A stretch of 64,000 nt of DNA from Pseudomonas sp. ANT_H12B (GCF_008369325.1 NZ_VOBI01000009.1:186001-250000), one strand, 5' to 3'; positions 19,810 to 29,168 are shown, counted from the stretch's first letter. A program made the numbers and translations. Notes: generated by a model not told the origin, from the sequence alone.

Positions 19810-21279
19810 ATGGTTCCCGTAATCGCCCTGGTGGGCCGACCGAACGTCGGCAAGTCCACCTTGTTCAACCGCCTGACCAGGACTCGCGACGCCATCGTCG
19901 GCGACTTGTCCGGTCTGACCCGTGATCGCCAATACGGTGAGGCCAAGTGGCAAGGGCGTTCCTACATTCTGGTCGACACCGGCGGTATCTCCGGTGACGA
20001 GCACGGTATGGACGAAAAAATGGCCGAGCAGTCGCTGCTGGCCATTGAAGAAGCGGATGTCGTTCTGTTCCTGGTAGATGCCAAGGCCGGTTTCACCGCC
20101 GCCGACCAGATGATCGCCGAGCATTTGCGCAAACGTAACAAGCGTTCTTACGTGGTTGCCAACAAGGTCGACAACATCGACCCTGAAATGGCCCGCGCCG
20201 AGTTCGCCCCGTTGGGCATGGGCCACGCGATCCCGATCGCCGGTGCACATGGTCGTGGCATCACCCAGATGCTGGAAATCGCCCTCAGCGACTTCCCGAA
20301 AGACGATGACGAGCTGGAAGAAGGCGAGGAAGAGATCGTTGCCGAAGGCGAGGAAGCCAAGCGCATTCCTGGCCCTAGCGAAAAAGACGGGATCAAGATC
20401 GCGATCATCGGCCGCCCGAACGTCGGCAAGTCGACCCTGGTCAATCGCATGCTCGGTGAAGACCGGGTAATCGTCTATGACGAGCCCGGCACCACCCGCG
20501 ACAGTATCTACATCCCGTTCGAGCGTAACGACGAGAAGTACACGCTGATCGACACCGCTGGTGTGCGCAAGCGCGGCAAGATCCACGAAGAAGTTGAAAA
20601 GTTCTCCGTGGTCAAAACCCTGCAAGCGATCAAAGACGCCAACGTGGTGATCTTTGTAATGGACGCCCGCGAAGGCGTGGTCGACCACGACCTCAACCTG
20701 CTGGGCTTCGCCATTGAGTCGGGTCGTGCACTGGTGATCGCGATCAACAAGTGGGACGGCATGACACCGAGCGAGCGCGACTTCGTGAAGGTCGAGCTGC
20801 AACGTCGACTGTTCTTCGTTGACTACGCCGACATTCACTTTATCTCGGCCCTGCACGGCACGGGCGTGGGCAACCTCTACGCCTCCGTACAGAACTCGTT
20901 CAAGTCTGCGGTCACCCGCTGGCCAACCAACCGCCTGACCACGATTCTGGAAGATGCGGTTGGTGAACATGCGCCGCCGATGGTCAACAACCGCCGGATC
21001 AAGCTGCGTTATGCCCACTTGGGCGGTGCTAACCCGCCGATCATCGTGATTCACGGTAACCAGATCGAGAAAGTGCCGAAGTCTTACGTGCGCTATCTGG
21101 AAAACACTTACCGTCGTGTCTTGAAACTGGTCGGTACTCCGATCCGCATCGAGTTCAAGGGCGGCGAGAACCCGTACGAAGGCAACAAGAATTCGCTGAC
21201 CGACCGCCAGGTCAACAAGAAGCGTCGGATGATGTCGCACCACAAGAAAGCCGACAAGAAGCGCCGCGACAAGCGCTGA
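19810..21279 (+). CDS. der: Ribosome biogenesis GTPase Der (EngA)
   Basis: Der is an essential GTPase with two tandem G domains that acts in 50S subunit assembly. The ATG giving [20 protein letters not shown] is the family start; an in-frame GTG four codons earlier is less likely. G1 motifs appear twice (GRPNVGKST near residues 9-17 and again near 200), with an acidic linker rich in Glu between the domains, and a KH-like C-terminal domain. The tail is very basic ([20 protein letters not shown]). 489 residues, normal. Confidence 0.96.
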   Translation: MVPVIALVGRPNVGKSTLFNRLTRTRDAIVGDLSGLTRDRQYGEAKWQGRSYILVDTGGISGDEHGMDEKMAEQSLLAIEEADVVLFLVDAKAGFTAADQMIAEHLRKRNKRSYVVANKVDNIDPEMARAEFAPLGMGHAIPIAGAHGRGITQMLEIALSDFPKDDDELEEGEEEIVAEGEEAKRIPGPSEKDGIKIAIIGRPNVGKSTLVNRMLGEDRVIVYDEPGTTRDSIYIPFERNDEKYTLIDTAGVRKRGKIHEEVEKFSVVKTLQAIKDANVVIFVMDAREGVVDHDLNLLGFAIESGRALVIAINKWDGMTPSERDFVKVELQRRLFFVDYADIHFISALHGTGVGNLYASVQNSFKSAVTRWPTNRLTTILEDAVGEHAPPMVNNRRIKLRYAHLGGANPPIIVIHGNQIEKVPKSYVRYLENTYRRVLKLVGTPIRIEFKGGENPYEGNKNSLTDRQVNKKRRMMSHHKKADKKRRDKR

Positions 21280-21290
21280 TTCAGGTGGAT

Positions 21291-21322
21291 TGATCGTTCC
21301 GACGCTCCGTGCGGGAACGATC
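21291..21322. repeat. Short palindromic repeat (GATCGTTCC type)
   Basis: GATCGTTCC and GGAACGATC flank a GC-rich centre. The same family of palindrome recurs at 23362 and 53918. Confidence 0.75.
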
Positions 21323-21333
21323 AGATTAGAGAA

Positions 21334-21358
21334 GGGCGCCAATTGGCGCCCTTTTTTT
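21334..21358 (+). terminator. Terminator of der
   Basis: GGGCGCC pairs with GGCGCCC around AATT and is followed by seven T. Confidence 0.9.
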
Positions 21359-21431
21359 ATGGGCGCCGTTTGGGCTATCCTCGGAATCTCCCGCGCCGCC
21401 GTAGAGCCGGGTGTAGAGCAGGGAATCACCG

Positions 21432-22580
21432 ATGATCACCAGTAAGCTGCCAAATGTCGGCATCACTATTTTCACTCAGATGTCTCAGCTCGCAGCGCAA
21501 ACCGGGGCAATCAACCTGTCTCAGGGTTTTCCCGATTTCGATGCCCCGAAGGCTTTGTGCGATGCGGTAGGTCGGCATATTGCCAATGGCCACAACCAAT
21601 ATTCTCCGATGACCGGCCTGCCGGCATTGCGTCAGCAGATTGCGGCGAAGATTGCCCGCAGCTACGGCGTCAATGTGGATGTCGATCACGAAGTGACGGT
21701 CACCCCCGGTGCGACCCAGGCGATTTTTTGCGCGATTCAGGCGGTTATCCACCGCGGTGACGAAGTGATCGTGTTCGATCCGGCCTACGACAGTTATGAG
21801 CCGTCGGTGGAGCTGGCCGGCGGTCGTTGTGTGCATGTGCAGTTGGGCCTGAATGATTTCTCCATCGACTTCCAGAGGCTCGGCGAAGCCATTACGCCGC
21901 GCACTCGGATGATCATCCTCAACACCCCGCACAACCCCAGCGGCGCACTGATCAGCCGTGCCGAGCTGGATCAATTGGCGGCGTTGATCCGCGACCGCGA
22001 CATTTATGTGGTCAGCGACGAAGTCTACGAACACCTGGTATTCGACGGCGTGCCTCACGTCAGCGTGCTCAATCACCAAGAGCTGTATCAACGTGCCTTC
22101 GTGGTCAGCTCCTTCGGCAAGACCTATCACGTCACCGGCTGGAAAACCGGCTACGTGGTGGCACCGCCGGCGCTCACCGCAGAGCTGCGCAAGGTGCACC
22201 AGTACGTCAGTTTCTGCGGTGTAACGCCGCTGCAATATGCCTTGGCCGACTTCATGGCCGAGCACCCGGAACATGTGGAAGAACTGCCGGGTTTCTATCA
22301 GGCCAAGCGTGACCTGTTCTGCGATTTGCTGACGCCATCGCGCTTCAGTTTCACGCGAGTGACCGGTACGTATTTCCAGTTGGTCGATTACTCGCAGATC
22401 CGCCCGGACCTTAACGACGTCGAGATGGCGCTGTGGATGACCCGCGAACATGGCGTGGCGAGCATCCCGATCTCGGTGTTCTACCAGAAACCGCCCGAAG
22501 GCCAGCGTCTGGTGCGCTTGTGCTTCGCCAAACGCGAGGAGACCCTGCGTGAAGCAGCGGCAAAACTATGCGTGATCTGA
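21432..22580 (+). CDS. PLP-dependent aminotransferase (methionine/glutamine transaminase, YbdL-like)
   Basis: A class I/II aminotransferase of 382 residues. The PLP lysine is in SSFGKTYHVTGWKTGYV (about residue 233), and the N-terminal TGAINLSQGFPDFDAPKAL and NQYSPMTGLPALRQQIA match the YbdL/kynurenine-glutamine transaminase K group, whose members prefer methionine and glutamine. The last 13 bases overlap the following omega-amidase gene, so the two are translated together. That pairing supports transamination of the methionine-salvage keto acid with glutamine as donor. The substrate is inferred from family and neighbour. Confidence 0.88.
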   Translation: MITSKLPNVGITIFTQMSQLAAQTGAINLSQGFPDFDAPKALCDAVGRHIANGHNQYSPMTGLPALRQQIAAKIARSYGVNVDVDHEVTVTPGATQAIFCAIQAVIHRGDEVIVFDPAYDSYEPSVELAGGRCVHVQLGLNDFSIDFQRLGEAITPRTRMIILNTPHNPSGALISRAELDQLAALIRDRDIYVVSDEVYEHLVFDGVPHVSVLNHQELYQRAFVVSSFGKTYHVTGWKTGYVVAPPALTAELRKVHQYVSFCGVTPLQYALADFMAEHPEHVEELPGFYQAKRDLFCDLLTPSRFSFTRVTGTYFQLVDYSQIRPDLNDVEMALWMTREHGVASIPISVFYQKPPEGQRLVRLCFAKREETLREAAAKLCVI

Positions 22581-23359
22581 GTGCACTGCCCAATCTGAAC
22601 ATTGCGTTGATCCAGACCACCCTGGCCTGGCACGACCGTCAGGCCAATCTGGAGCATTTCGAGCAATTGTTCGAGCAGGCTCGCGGGGCTGACCTGATCA
22701 TCCTGCCGGAGATGTTTACCACCGGTTTTTCGATGGAGTCGGAAACCCTCGCCGAGTCGGAAAATGGTCCCACCAGCAAATGGCTGCGGGTTCAGGCGGC
22801 GAAATTCGATGCGGTGATCACCGGCAGCATCATCGTCCAGGCTGCTGACGGTAGTCATCGCAATCGCCTGTTGTGGGCGCGGCCGGACGGGGAGGTGTGG
22901 CACTACGACAAGCGCCATCTGTTCCGCATGGCGGGCGAGCATAACCACTACACGCCGGGTGAGCGTCAGGTGCAGTTTGAACTCAAGGGCTGGCGAGTGC
23001 GGCCGCTGATTTGCTACGACCTGCGCTTCCCGGTCTGGAGCCGCGATGCGCAGGACACCGACCTATTGTTGTACACCGCCAACTGGCCGGGCGCACGACG
23101 CCTGCACTGGAACCGTTTGCTACCGGCGCGGGCGATCGAAAACCTTTGCTACGTGGCGGCGGTGAATCGCGTTGGTACTGACGGAAAGGGGTTTGCCTAC
23201 ACCGGTGATAGCCAGGTGCTGGATTTCCAGGGTGAGACATTGTTCAGTGCTGGCGAAGCGGATGGGGTATTTCAGGTCGTTCTGAATGCTGCCGACCTTC
23301 AAGCTTACCGCACGCGTTTTCCGGCAAACCTGGATGCCGATACCTTCGAGTTCACGTAA
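22568..23359 (+). CDS. Carbon-nitrogen hydrolase, omega-amidase (YafV-like)
   Basis: A nitrilase-superfamily amidase of 263 residues. The Glu-Lys-Cys triad is visible: Glu in LIILPEMFTTGF (about 42), Lys in WHYDKRHLF (about 117) and Cys in RPLICYDLRFPVWSRDAQDT (about 143). YafV-type enzymes hydrolyse alpha-ketoglutaramate, the product left when glutamine donates its amino group. The start overlaps the aminotransferase by 13 bases. A palindrome and a strong terminator follow. Confidence 0.88.
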   Translation: MRDLSALPNLNIALIQTTLAWHDRQANLEHFEQLFEQARGADLIILPEMFTTGFSMESETLAESENGPTSKWLRVQAAKFDAVITGSIIVQAADGSHRNRLLWARPDGEVWHYDKRHLFRMAGEHNHYTPGERQVQFELKGWRVRPLICYDLRFPVWSRDAQDTDLLLYTANWPGARRLHWNRLLPARAIENLCYVAAVNRVGTDGKGFAYTGDSQVLDFQGETLFSAGEADGVFQVVLNAADLQAYRTRFPANLDADTFEFT

Positions 23360-23361
23360 CC

Positions 23362-23392
23362 GATCGTTCCCACGCAGAGCGTGGGAACGATC
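23362..23392. repeat. Short palindromic repeat (GATCGTTCCCACGC type)
   Basis: GATCGTTCCCACGC is followed after three bases by its inverse GCGTGGGAACGATC, giving a 14-bp stem just after the amidase stop. Confidence 0.85.
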
Positions 23393-23405
23393 AACAGCGA
23401 TTAAC

Positions 23406-23442
23406 AAAAAAGGCCCCTGGGTTTTCACCTAGGGGCCTTTTT
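23406..23442. terminator. Bidirectional terminator between the amidase gene and leuA
   Basis: AAAAAAGGCCCCTGG pairs (one mismatch) with CCTAGGGGCCTTTTT around a seven-base loop. It serves both convergent units. Confidence 0.9.
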
Positions 23443-23457
23443 GCATTTCAGCGAAGC

Positions 23458-25137
23458 TTACGCCGCTTTCGCTTCCGGCTGGCTCAGGGAACGGTTCAGC
23501 GCGCTGAACAGGGCCTTGAAGCTGGCGGTGGTGATGTTTTCATCGATACCGACGCCGTGCACCGCACGCTCACCGTTCACCCGCAGTTCAATGTAGGCCG
23601 CAGCCTTGGCATTGGTGCCCGCGCCGATGGCGTGTTCGTTGTAGTCCATGATCTCCACCGGGATCGGCAGGCCGGCCACGAGGGCTTCCAGCGCACCATT
23701 GCCCTTGCCACGCCAGTGCAGGTTGGTTTCGCCCTGACCTTTGCTGGAGACTTCCACTTCCACGGCGCTGTGACCGTTTTCTTCCTGCAGGCGGTGGCTG
23801 ACCAGCGCGTACGGGGTGTTGGCCTGCAAGTACTCGCTGTGAAGCAACGCGTGAATCTGTTTGGCGGTCATCTCCAGGCCCAGGCGATCGGTTTCACGCT
23901 GCACCACTTGACTGAACTCGATCTGCATACGGCGCGGCAGGCTGATGCCGTATTCCTGTTCCAACAGGTAAGCGATACCGCCCTTACCCGACTGGCTGTT
24001 GACGCGGATCACCGCCTCGTAACTGCGGCCGATGTCGGCCGGGTCGATCGGCAAGTACGGCACTTCCCACAGGGCGTCCGGTTTCTGCTGGGCGAAGCCC
24101 TTGCGGATGGCGTCCTGGTGGGAGCCGGAGAACGCGGTGTGAACCAGGTCGCCGACGTACGGGTGACGCGGGTGCACTGGAAGCTGGTTGCACTCTTCGA
24201 CGACTTTGCGCACGCCGTCGATGTCGGAGAAGTCCAGCTCAGGGTGAATGCCCTGGGTGTAGAGGTTCAGTGCCACGGTCACGAGGTCGACGTTACCGGT
24301 ACGCTCGCCGTTGCCGAACAGGCAGCCTTCGACACGGTCGGCGCCGGCCATCAGGCCCAGCTCGGTGGCGGCAACGCCAGTACCACGGTCGTTGTGTGTG
24401 TGCAGGCTGATGATCACGCTGTCACGACGGTTGATGTGACGACCGAACCACTCGATCTGGTCGGCATAGATGTTCGGGGTGGCGCATTCGACGGTCGCTG
24501 GCAGGTTGAGAATCACCTTGTGCTCAGGCGTCGGGTTCCAGACTTCGATGACTGCGTCGCAGACTTCCTTGGCGAACTCCAGTTCGGTTGCGCTGAAGGT
24601 TTCCGGCGAGTACTCAAAGGTCCACTCGGTATTCGGTTGCTGGGCGGCGTATTTGACGAACAGCTTGGCCGCGCTCACGGCGATTTCCTTGATCCCGTCC
24701 TTGTCTTGATTGAAGACAATCCGGCGGAAGGAAGGGGAGGTCGCGTTGTACAAGTGAACAATGGCTTTCTTCGCCCCACGCAGGGATTCGAAGGTGCGCT
24801 CGATCAAGTCTTCACGGCCTTGGGTCAGCACCTGAATGGTGGTGTCGTCCGGGATGTGATTGCCTTCGATCAGGGTGCGCACGAAGTCGAAGTCGGTTTG
24901 CGACGCGGCCGGGAACGAGGCTTCGATTTCCTTCACGCCCACCGACACCAGGGTTTTCCAGAAACGCAGCTTCTTGACCGCGTCCATCGGCTCGATCAGC
25001 GACTGGTTGCCGTCACGAAGGTCCGAGCTGCACCAGATAGGTGCGGCGGTAATGGTCTTCGACGGCCAGGTGCGGTCCGGGATGTCGATAGTCGGGAACG
25101 CGCGGTATTTCGAAGACGGGTCTTTGAGCATGCTCAT
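23458..25137 (-). CDS. leuA: 2-isopropylmalate synthase LeuA
   Basis: LeuA condenses 2-ketoisovalerate with acetyl-CoA, the first committed step of leucine synthesis. The 559-residue protein is the longer LeuA type found in Pseudomonas and actinobacteria. It shows the catalytic start of the barrel ([17 protein letters not shown], about 35-51), the metal-binding [10 protein letters not shown] (about 240), and a C-terminal LeuA regulatory domain (about 430-555) that binds leucine for feedback inhibition. AAGGA lies 7 bases before the ATG. A 25-codon leader ORF and a foldable leader lie upstream. Confidence 0.96.
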   Translation of the reverse strand: MSMLKDPSSKYRAFPTIDIPDRTWPSKTITAAPIWCSSDLRDGNQSLIEPMDAVKKLRFWKTLVSVGVKEIEASFPAASQTDFDFVRTLIEGNHIPDDTTIQVLTQGREDLIERTFESLRGAKKAIVHLYNATSPSFRRIVFNQDKDGIKEIAVSAAKLFVKYAAQQPNTEWTFEYSPETFSATELEFAKEVCDAVIEVWNPTPEHKVILNLPATVECATPNIYADQIEWFGRHINRRDSVIISLHTHNDRGTGVAATELGLMAGADRVEGCLFGNGERTGNVDLVTVALNLYTQGIHPELDFSDIDGVRKVVEECNQLPVHPRHPYVGDLVHTAFSGSHQDAIRKGFAQQKPDALWEVPYLPIDPADIGRSYEAVIRVNSQSGKGGIAYLLEQEYGISLPRRMQIEFSQVVQRETDRLGLEMTAKQIHALLHSEYLQANTPYALVSHRLQEENGHSAVEVEVSSKGQGETNLHWRGKGNGALEALVAGLPIPVEIMDYNEHAIGAGTNAKAAAYIELRVNGERAVHGVGIDENITTASFKALFSALNRSLSQPEAKAA

Positions 25138-25217
25138 CGGGAAATCCTTATTGTGTGGGCCGAAAAGAGGCGGCCTGCCGGTGGATCAAATGTTCTTGGG
25201 GAAAAGCGTAAGACGAG

Positions 25218-25270
25218 GCACCGCGATTCAGCCCGGCAGTCGTGCACTGACAAGGCACAGGCTGCGGTGC
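25218..25270 (-). promoter_or_regulatory. Foldable leader of leuA
   Basis: GCACCGC (25218-25224) and GCGGTGC (25264-25270) pair; inside, AGCC/GGCT (25230-25233, 25260-25263) and GTGC/GCAC (25242-25245, 25255-25258) extend the stem. Most of this structure lies within the leader ORF, so a translating ribosome would melt it. No T-run follows it. The pairing is seen; a role in leuA control is inferred. Confidence 0.5.
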
Positions 25271-25305
25271 TGGCGAAGCTGAATGAGGGTGTGAGAGGTT
25301 TTCAT
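25228..25305 (-). CDS. Candidate leuA leader peptide (25 aa)
   Basis: A short ORF 90 bases upstream of leuA encodes a 25-residue peptide beginning MKTSHTLIQL and ending ARLPG, with five Leu and two His in all. AGGGTTGAGGG lies just before its ATG. Five leucine codons of 25 are more than average but not a tight run as in the enterobacterial leu leader, so stalling by leucine starvation is possible but not obvious. It is too short for standard gene callers. Position, ribosome site and the overlapping hairpin support a regulatory leader. Confidence 0.55.
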   Translation of the reverse strand: MKTSHTLIQLRQHRSLCLVSARLPG

Positions 25306-25535
25306 GCCCTCAACCCTAACCGCGAGAGTGAAGGATGGCAAGCAGTCGAAAAAAATTGAGAGGAATACTCGAAAAGTTGCGGTTATCGAGATTTTATTGC
25401 GGTGAATGGCGGTGATTGTTTTTATGTTTGCGCGAGGTTCGATCGATGCGCAATTGAAAGCTTCGGCTGATGGGATGTGTCAGCGCAGCTATTCTTAAAG
25501 CCTCACCAAGGACTACTGGCAGGCAGGAGTCGGCA

Positions 25536-25892
25536 ATGAACGATTCGGATTGGAAGCTTTATAGCGCGCTGCGTCCGTTGGCCCATGAGCGAATGTGTGT
25601 GCGGATCATGGAGGAGGTCGAGCGCACGGTGCTGGATAAAAGCATTAAGTCTTATGAGCGTATTGAAGCCAGTGAAGAGCGGTTGAAGGCCGGTCAGCAG
25701 GAGCTGTATTGGGCGTTTGGTGTTTTCAGTCACTCACGCAGTGAGGCGCCTGCTCACTTGCTGGGGCTGTGTACTCATGAGTTGATCACCCCTGAAGAAT
25801 TGGCTGGCTTCTCGGAGGAAACCCAGGCTTGGATCAAGGAGTGTCTGGCGCACAGGGAAGTCCATGGGATTGAGGACCTGGACGCGGAATAA
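25536..25892 (+). CDS. Conserved hypothetical protein (118 aa)
   Basis: I do not recognise a family with known function. The ATG at 25536 has AGGAGT 6 bases upstream and gives MNDSDWKLYSALRPLAHERM; an upstream start is possible but has no ribosome site. The protein is acidic and largely helical by composition, without signal peptide or membrane segment. Two Cys (about 21 and 81) and an HSRSEAP segment are visible. It lies between the leuA leader and the reverse-strand M23 gene. The 398 bases from leuA to this gene hold the leuA leader and otherwise AT-richer sequence. Confidence 0.75.
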   Translation: MNDSDWKLYSALRPLAHERMCVRIMEEVERTVLDKSIKSYERIEASEERLKAGQQELYWAFGVFSHSRSEAPAHLLGLCTHELITPEELAGFSEETQAWIKECLAHREVHGIEDLDAE

Positions 25893-25904
25893 GCGGCGCC
25901 AGTG

Positions 25905-25945
25905 AGGCCGCCTTCGCGAGCAAGCCCGCGAAGAGGCCGGTAGCC
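25905..25945. repeat. Partial REP unit
   Basis: GGCCGCCTTCGCGAGCAAGC followed by CCGCGAAGAGGCCGG makes an imperfect palindrome of REP type between two convergent genes. The usual GTGGGAG flank is missing. Confidence 0.6.
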
Positions 25946-25956
25946 TCAACAACTAT

Positions 25957-26778
25957 TTACGGCTGAAATGCCCCAATGAAAATCGCCGGATCAACCCGCG
26001 CATCATTCAGGCTGACGTTCCAGTGCATATGCGGCCCGGTCGCGCGTCCGGTGGCACCCACTTTCCCGACCACTCCACCACGGGCCAATTGCTGGCCAAC
26101 CTTTACGTCGATTTTCGACATGTGGCAGAACATGCTGATAAAACCCTGCCCGTGATCGACAAACACCGTGTTGCCATTGAAGAAGTAATTACCGATCAAA
26201 ATTACCTTGCCCGCCGCCGGCGTCTTGATTGGCGTACCGGCAGGCACGGCGAAGTCCAGGCCCGCATGCGGATTGCGCTCTTCACCATTAAAGAAGCGGC
26301 GCACGCCGAACTTGCTCGATAGCGGGCCGTTGACCGGTTTGTCCAGCAGCACATTGCTCGGGGTGTTCGGGCTGAAGCTGCGATAAGCCTGGATCTGCTC
26401 GGCCAGTTCCCCTTCGATACGCTTCAGATTTTGCGGGTCCGGATTGACCTGCTGCTTATTCTTCAGCGTGATGTGCTGTTCCGGGTATTTCTTGTTGCCA
26501 ACGGTAAAACCCAGATTGCGGCCGCCGCTGCTGACTTGCTGCGTGCCCGGCTTAACCGTCAACGGCACGCCAACAATCGCCAGCCAAGTGCTCTGTTCCT
26601 TGACCACCAGCACCGGTTTGCCTTGATACGTGGCTTTCGGCGCTTGGACCGCAGCACCCAGGTCCACCACCGCCACGCCCCCCGGCACCGGTTTGTTCAG
26701 CAGACGAGTGATGTAACTGTCGGCGTGGGCGTTGAAGGTCAGGCACAGCAACAGCAGCGGAGCTAAAAAACGCGGCAT
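25957..26778 (-). CDS. M23 family metallopeptidase (exported)
   Basis: A secreted peptidase predicted to cut peptide cross-links in peptidoglycan. The 273-residue protein has a signal peptide cleaved after AHA (residues 17-19), an N-terminal beta domain (about 20-110), a short linker, and a C-terminal LytM/M23 domain (about 150-265). All metal and catalytic residues are present: His171 and Asp175 (HAGLDFAV), His219 (MFCHMSKID), His250 and His252 (GPHMHWNV), so it should be active. It ends an apparent two-gene unit with xseA, only 3 bases after the stop of xseA. Confidence 0.92.
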   Translation of the reverse strand: MPRFLAPLLLLCLTFNAHADSYITRLLNKPVPGGVAVVDLGAAVQAPKATYQGKPVLVVKEQSTWLAIVGVPLTVKPGTQQVSSGGRNLGFTVGNKKYPEQHITLKNKQQVNPDPQNLKRIEGELAEQIQAYRSFSPNTPSNVLLDKPVNGPLSSKFGVRRFFNGEERNPHAGLDFAVPAGTPIKTPAAGKVILIGNYFFNGNTVFVDHGQGFISMFCHMSKIDVKVGQQLARGGVVGKVGATGRATGPHMHWNVSLNDARVDPAIFIGAFQP

Positions 26779-26781
26779 GGA

Positions 26782-28161
26782 TCAATCCAGTAAAGAAAGG
26801 GTGACAGGCGTCAGGTGATTGTCTTCGACCCGCACTTGCAGCTCGCCGTTGCCGAGTCTGGCTTTCAGGCGCTGGCCGGTGTGGGTTTGCTCGGCGCTAC
26901 GGATCGCATTGCCGCGCTCGTCCAGCAAAATGCTGTAACCACGGGCAAGGGTCGCCAGCGGGCTGACCACCTGCAGCGTCTGCACCTGACTTTGCAGTTG
27001 CAGGCGACGCCCCTTGAGACCTTCGCGCATGGCGCGGGGCAGGCGTTCAGCAAGGCTGTCGAGGCGCTGACGGAGCATTGCCAGTTGCCGCCCGGGATGT
27101 TGCCCGGCGAGGCGGGTTTCCAGACGAATCAGCCGTTCGCGACGGGTATTGAGATTACGTTCGAAGGCGCGGCGCATGCGCATGTCCAGATCATCCAGGC
27201 GTTGTGCTTGCTGACGCAGGCGTTCGCCGGGATGACGCAGTCGGCGCGACATGCCTTCCAGGCGCAGTCGATCGCGCATCAACCGGTCGCGGATGCGCAT
27301 CACCAGCCGTCGATGCAGGCTTTCAACCCGACGCACCAGGTCGCTGGAATCCGGCGCGAGCAATTCGGCGGCGGCGGAAGGCGTCGGGGCGCGAACGTCG
27401 GCCACGAAGTCACTGATCGAGACATCGGTTTCATGGCCGACGGCGCTGACAATCGGTGTCACGCAGGCATCCACGGCGCGGGCCACGGCTTCTTCGTTGA
27501 AACACCAGAGGTCTTCCAGCGAACCACCGCCACGGGCCAGGATCAGCGCATCGAAGCCACGGGCGTCTGCCAGTTTCAGTGCGCGGACGATTTGCGCGGT
27601 GGCTTCGCGACCTTGCACGGCCGTGGGGATCAGCGTCAGCTGCACCTGTGGCGCGCGGCGGCGAAAGACGCTGATGATGTCGCGAATCACCGCACCGGTG
27701 GGCGAACTGATGATGCCGATGCGTTGCGGATGGGCCGGCAGCGGCACTTTGCGTTCGGCACTGAACAGGCCTTCGGCGCTGAGCTTTTCTTTCAGCGCGT
27801 CGAAGGCCAGGCGCAGAGCGCCGTCGCCGGCCGGTTCCACGGTGTCGAGGATCAGCTGATAGTCGCCACGGCCCTCGAACAACGAGACCTTGCCACGCAC
27901 CTTGACCGCCAGCCCGTCCTTCAACGCCTGACGAACCCGCGCAGCGTTCTGCCGAAACAGCGCACAACGCACTTGGGCGCCGCTGTCCTTGAGGGTGAAA
28001 TACACATGGCCGGACGCCGGCCGGGCGAGGTTGGAGATTTCGCCTTCGACCCAGATATTGCTGAACACGTCTTCGAGCAACACCCGCGCACGGCCGTTGA
28101 GCTGGCTGACAGTCAGAACTTCACGGTCCAGGCCGAGTCTTGCAAAAGGATCTTTAATCAT
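26782..28161 (-). CDS. xseA: Exodeoxyribonuclease VII large subunit
   Basis: XseA is the catalytic subunit of exonuclease VII, which degrades single-stranded DNA. The start giving MIKDPFARLGLDREVLTVSQ fits the family and 459 residues; ATG codons at 28170 and 28188 are alternatives. An N-terminal OB fold (about 18-110) precedes the catalytic domain with GIISSPTGAVIRDI (about 140) and ARGGGSLEDLWCFNEE (about 195), and then a long Arg-rich coiled coil (about 270-380). The small subunit xseB is not nearby. Confidence 0.94.
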   Translation of the reverse strand: MIKDPFARLGLDREVLTVSQLNGRARVLLEDVFSNIWVEGEISNLARPASGHVYFTLKDSGAQVRCALFRQNAARVRQALKDGLAVKVRGKVSLFEGRGDYQLILDTVEPAGDGALRLAFDALKEKLSAEGLFSAERKVPLPAHPQRIGIISSPTGAVIRDIISVFRRRAPQVQLTLIPTAVQGREATAQIVRALKLADARGFDALILARGGGSLEDLWCFNEEAVARAVDACVTPIVSAVGHETDVSISDFVADVRAPTPSAAAELLAPDSSDLVRRVESLHRRLVMRIRDRLMRDRLRLEGMSRRLRHPGERLRQQAQRLDDLDMRMRRAFERNLNTRRERLIRLETRLAGQHPGRQLAMLRQRLDSLAERLPRAMREGLKGRRLQLQSQVQTLQVVSPLATLARGYSILLDERGNAIRSAEQTHTGQRLKARLGNGELQVRVEDNHLTPVTLSLLD

Positions 28162-28214
28162 GGGGCGCATGATAAAGGCATTCGGCAATCAATCTCCATG
28201 AGTCAGCGAAAATC

Positions 28215-28310
28215 CTTGTGGGAGCGGGCTTGCCCGCGAATACGGTTTAACATTCAGCATCTACATCAACTGACACACCGCTTTCGCGAGCAAGCCCGCT
28301 CCCACAGGGG
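28215..28310. repeat. REP pair (inverted)
   Basis: TTGTGGGAGCGGGCTTGCCC and the inverse GCAAGCCCGCTCCCACAGG flank about 55 bases between the divergent xseA and the permease gene. Confidence 0.9.
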
Positions 28311-28340
28311 GAGACGTCGTCAGCGATATTCAAGGAAGGC

Positions 28341-29114
28341 ATGCGGATGAATGTGCTTGAGTTGTTAAACCAATGGCCATTCGGCACAACGGATTGGCTG
28401 GTGATCGGGTTGGGCATCGCCCTGGCTTACATCGTGTTCGGCATTGCCGGCTTCGGCACGGCATTGGTGGCGGGGCCGATTCTGATTCTGTTCATGCCGC
28501 TGTCGAAGATCGTGCCGTTGCTGGTGCTGCTGGATTTCGTCGCCGCGTTCGGCAATCTGCTGCCCTCGCGCCGGGATGTGGCCAAGCCGGAATTGCTGCG
28601 ATTACTGCCGTGCATGGCGGTGGGTTGCACGTTGGGTGTGATTTTTCTGCTGAACCTGAAATCCGATCTGTTGCTGCTGTTGATGGGGCTGTTTATCAGC
28701 GCCTATGCGATTTACAGCCTGTGGGTCAAAACCCGGCCGACGCAATTGTCCGCCGGTTGGGCAGTGCCGATGGGCACGGTGGGCGGGATGTTCGGGGCGT
28801 TGTTTGGCAGTGGGGGCTTTTTATATGCGATCTATCTGAACAGTCGGCTGCCCAAGGACGCGGCCCGGGCCACCCAAAGTGCGCTGATCAGTTGCAGCAC
28901 CGTGGTGCGTTTGAGCCTGTTTGCCATCGCGGGTGTTTATGCCGAACTGCCGTTGTTGGTGCTGGCGCTGTGTTTGTTACCGGCGATGGCGCTGGGGTTG
29001 TGGGTCGGCCGACGGTTGACCATGCGCCTGTCCCGTGAGGCGTTTGTACGGCTGGTGACCTGGTTGGTGCTGGCCAGCGGGATCGCCTTGGTCGGGCGTT
29101 ATCTGAGCGCCTGA
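28341..29114 (+). CDS. TauE/SafE family permease
   Basis: A predicted inner-membrane exporter of the TauE/SafE (DUF81) family, whose members move sulfite or organosulfonates; the substrate here cannot be read. The 257-residue protein has about seven to eight hydrophobic segments and the family motif GIAGFGTALVAGPIL near residue 36, repeated in looser form as MFGALFGSGGFLYAIYL near 150. Starts at 28341 and 28347 both fit the AAGGAAG ribosome site. It stands alone between REP elements. Confidence 0.87.
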   Translation: MRMNVLELLNQWPFGTTDWLVIGLGIALAYIVFGIAGFGTALVAGPILILFMPLSKIVPLLVLLDFVAAFGNLLPSRRDVAKPELLRLLPCMAVGCTLGVIFLLNLKSDLLLLLMGLFISAYAIYSLWVKTRPTQLSAGWAVPMGTVGGMFGALFGSGGFLYAIYLNSRLPKDAARATQSALISCSTVVRLSLFAIAGVYAELPLLVLALCLLPAMALGLWVGRRLTMRLSREAFVRLVTWLVLASGIALVGRYLSA

Positions 29115-29137
29115 CGCAAGGCTGCCCTGATGCCAAT

Positions 29138-29165
29138 TGTGAGAGCGAGCAAGCCCGCTCTCACA
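29138..29165. repeat. REP-like palindrome between convergent genes
   Basis: TGTGAGAGCG and its inverse CGCTCTCACA form a 10-bp stem over an eight-base loop. The position, 23 bases after the permease stop and 3 before the stop of the opposite gene, suggests it also ends transcripts. Confidence 0.7.
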
Positions 29166-29168
29166 GGT

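Noticed and set aside
19680..19820. A small frame starting MLGVNPPGGPGIKGF between bamB and der
   Set aside because: It consists of the three hairpins, runs into der in another frame, and has no recognisable product.
19531..21429. A 632-codon frame antisense to bamB/der
   Set aside because: It spans two real genes and a terminator on the other strand and shows the composition of a shadow frame.
23557..25359. A 600-codon forward frame over leuA
   Set aside because: Shadow of leuA; no ribosome site and no recognisable domain. It also crosses the leuA leader.
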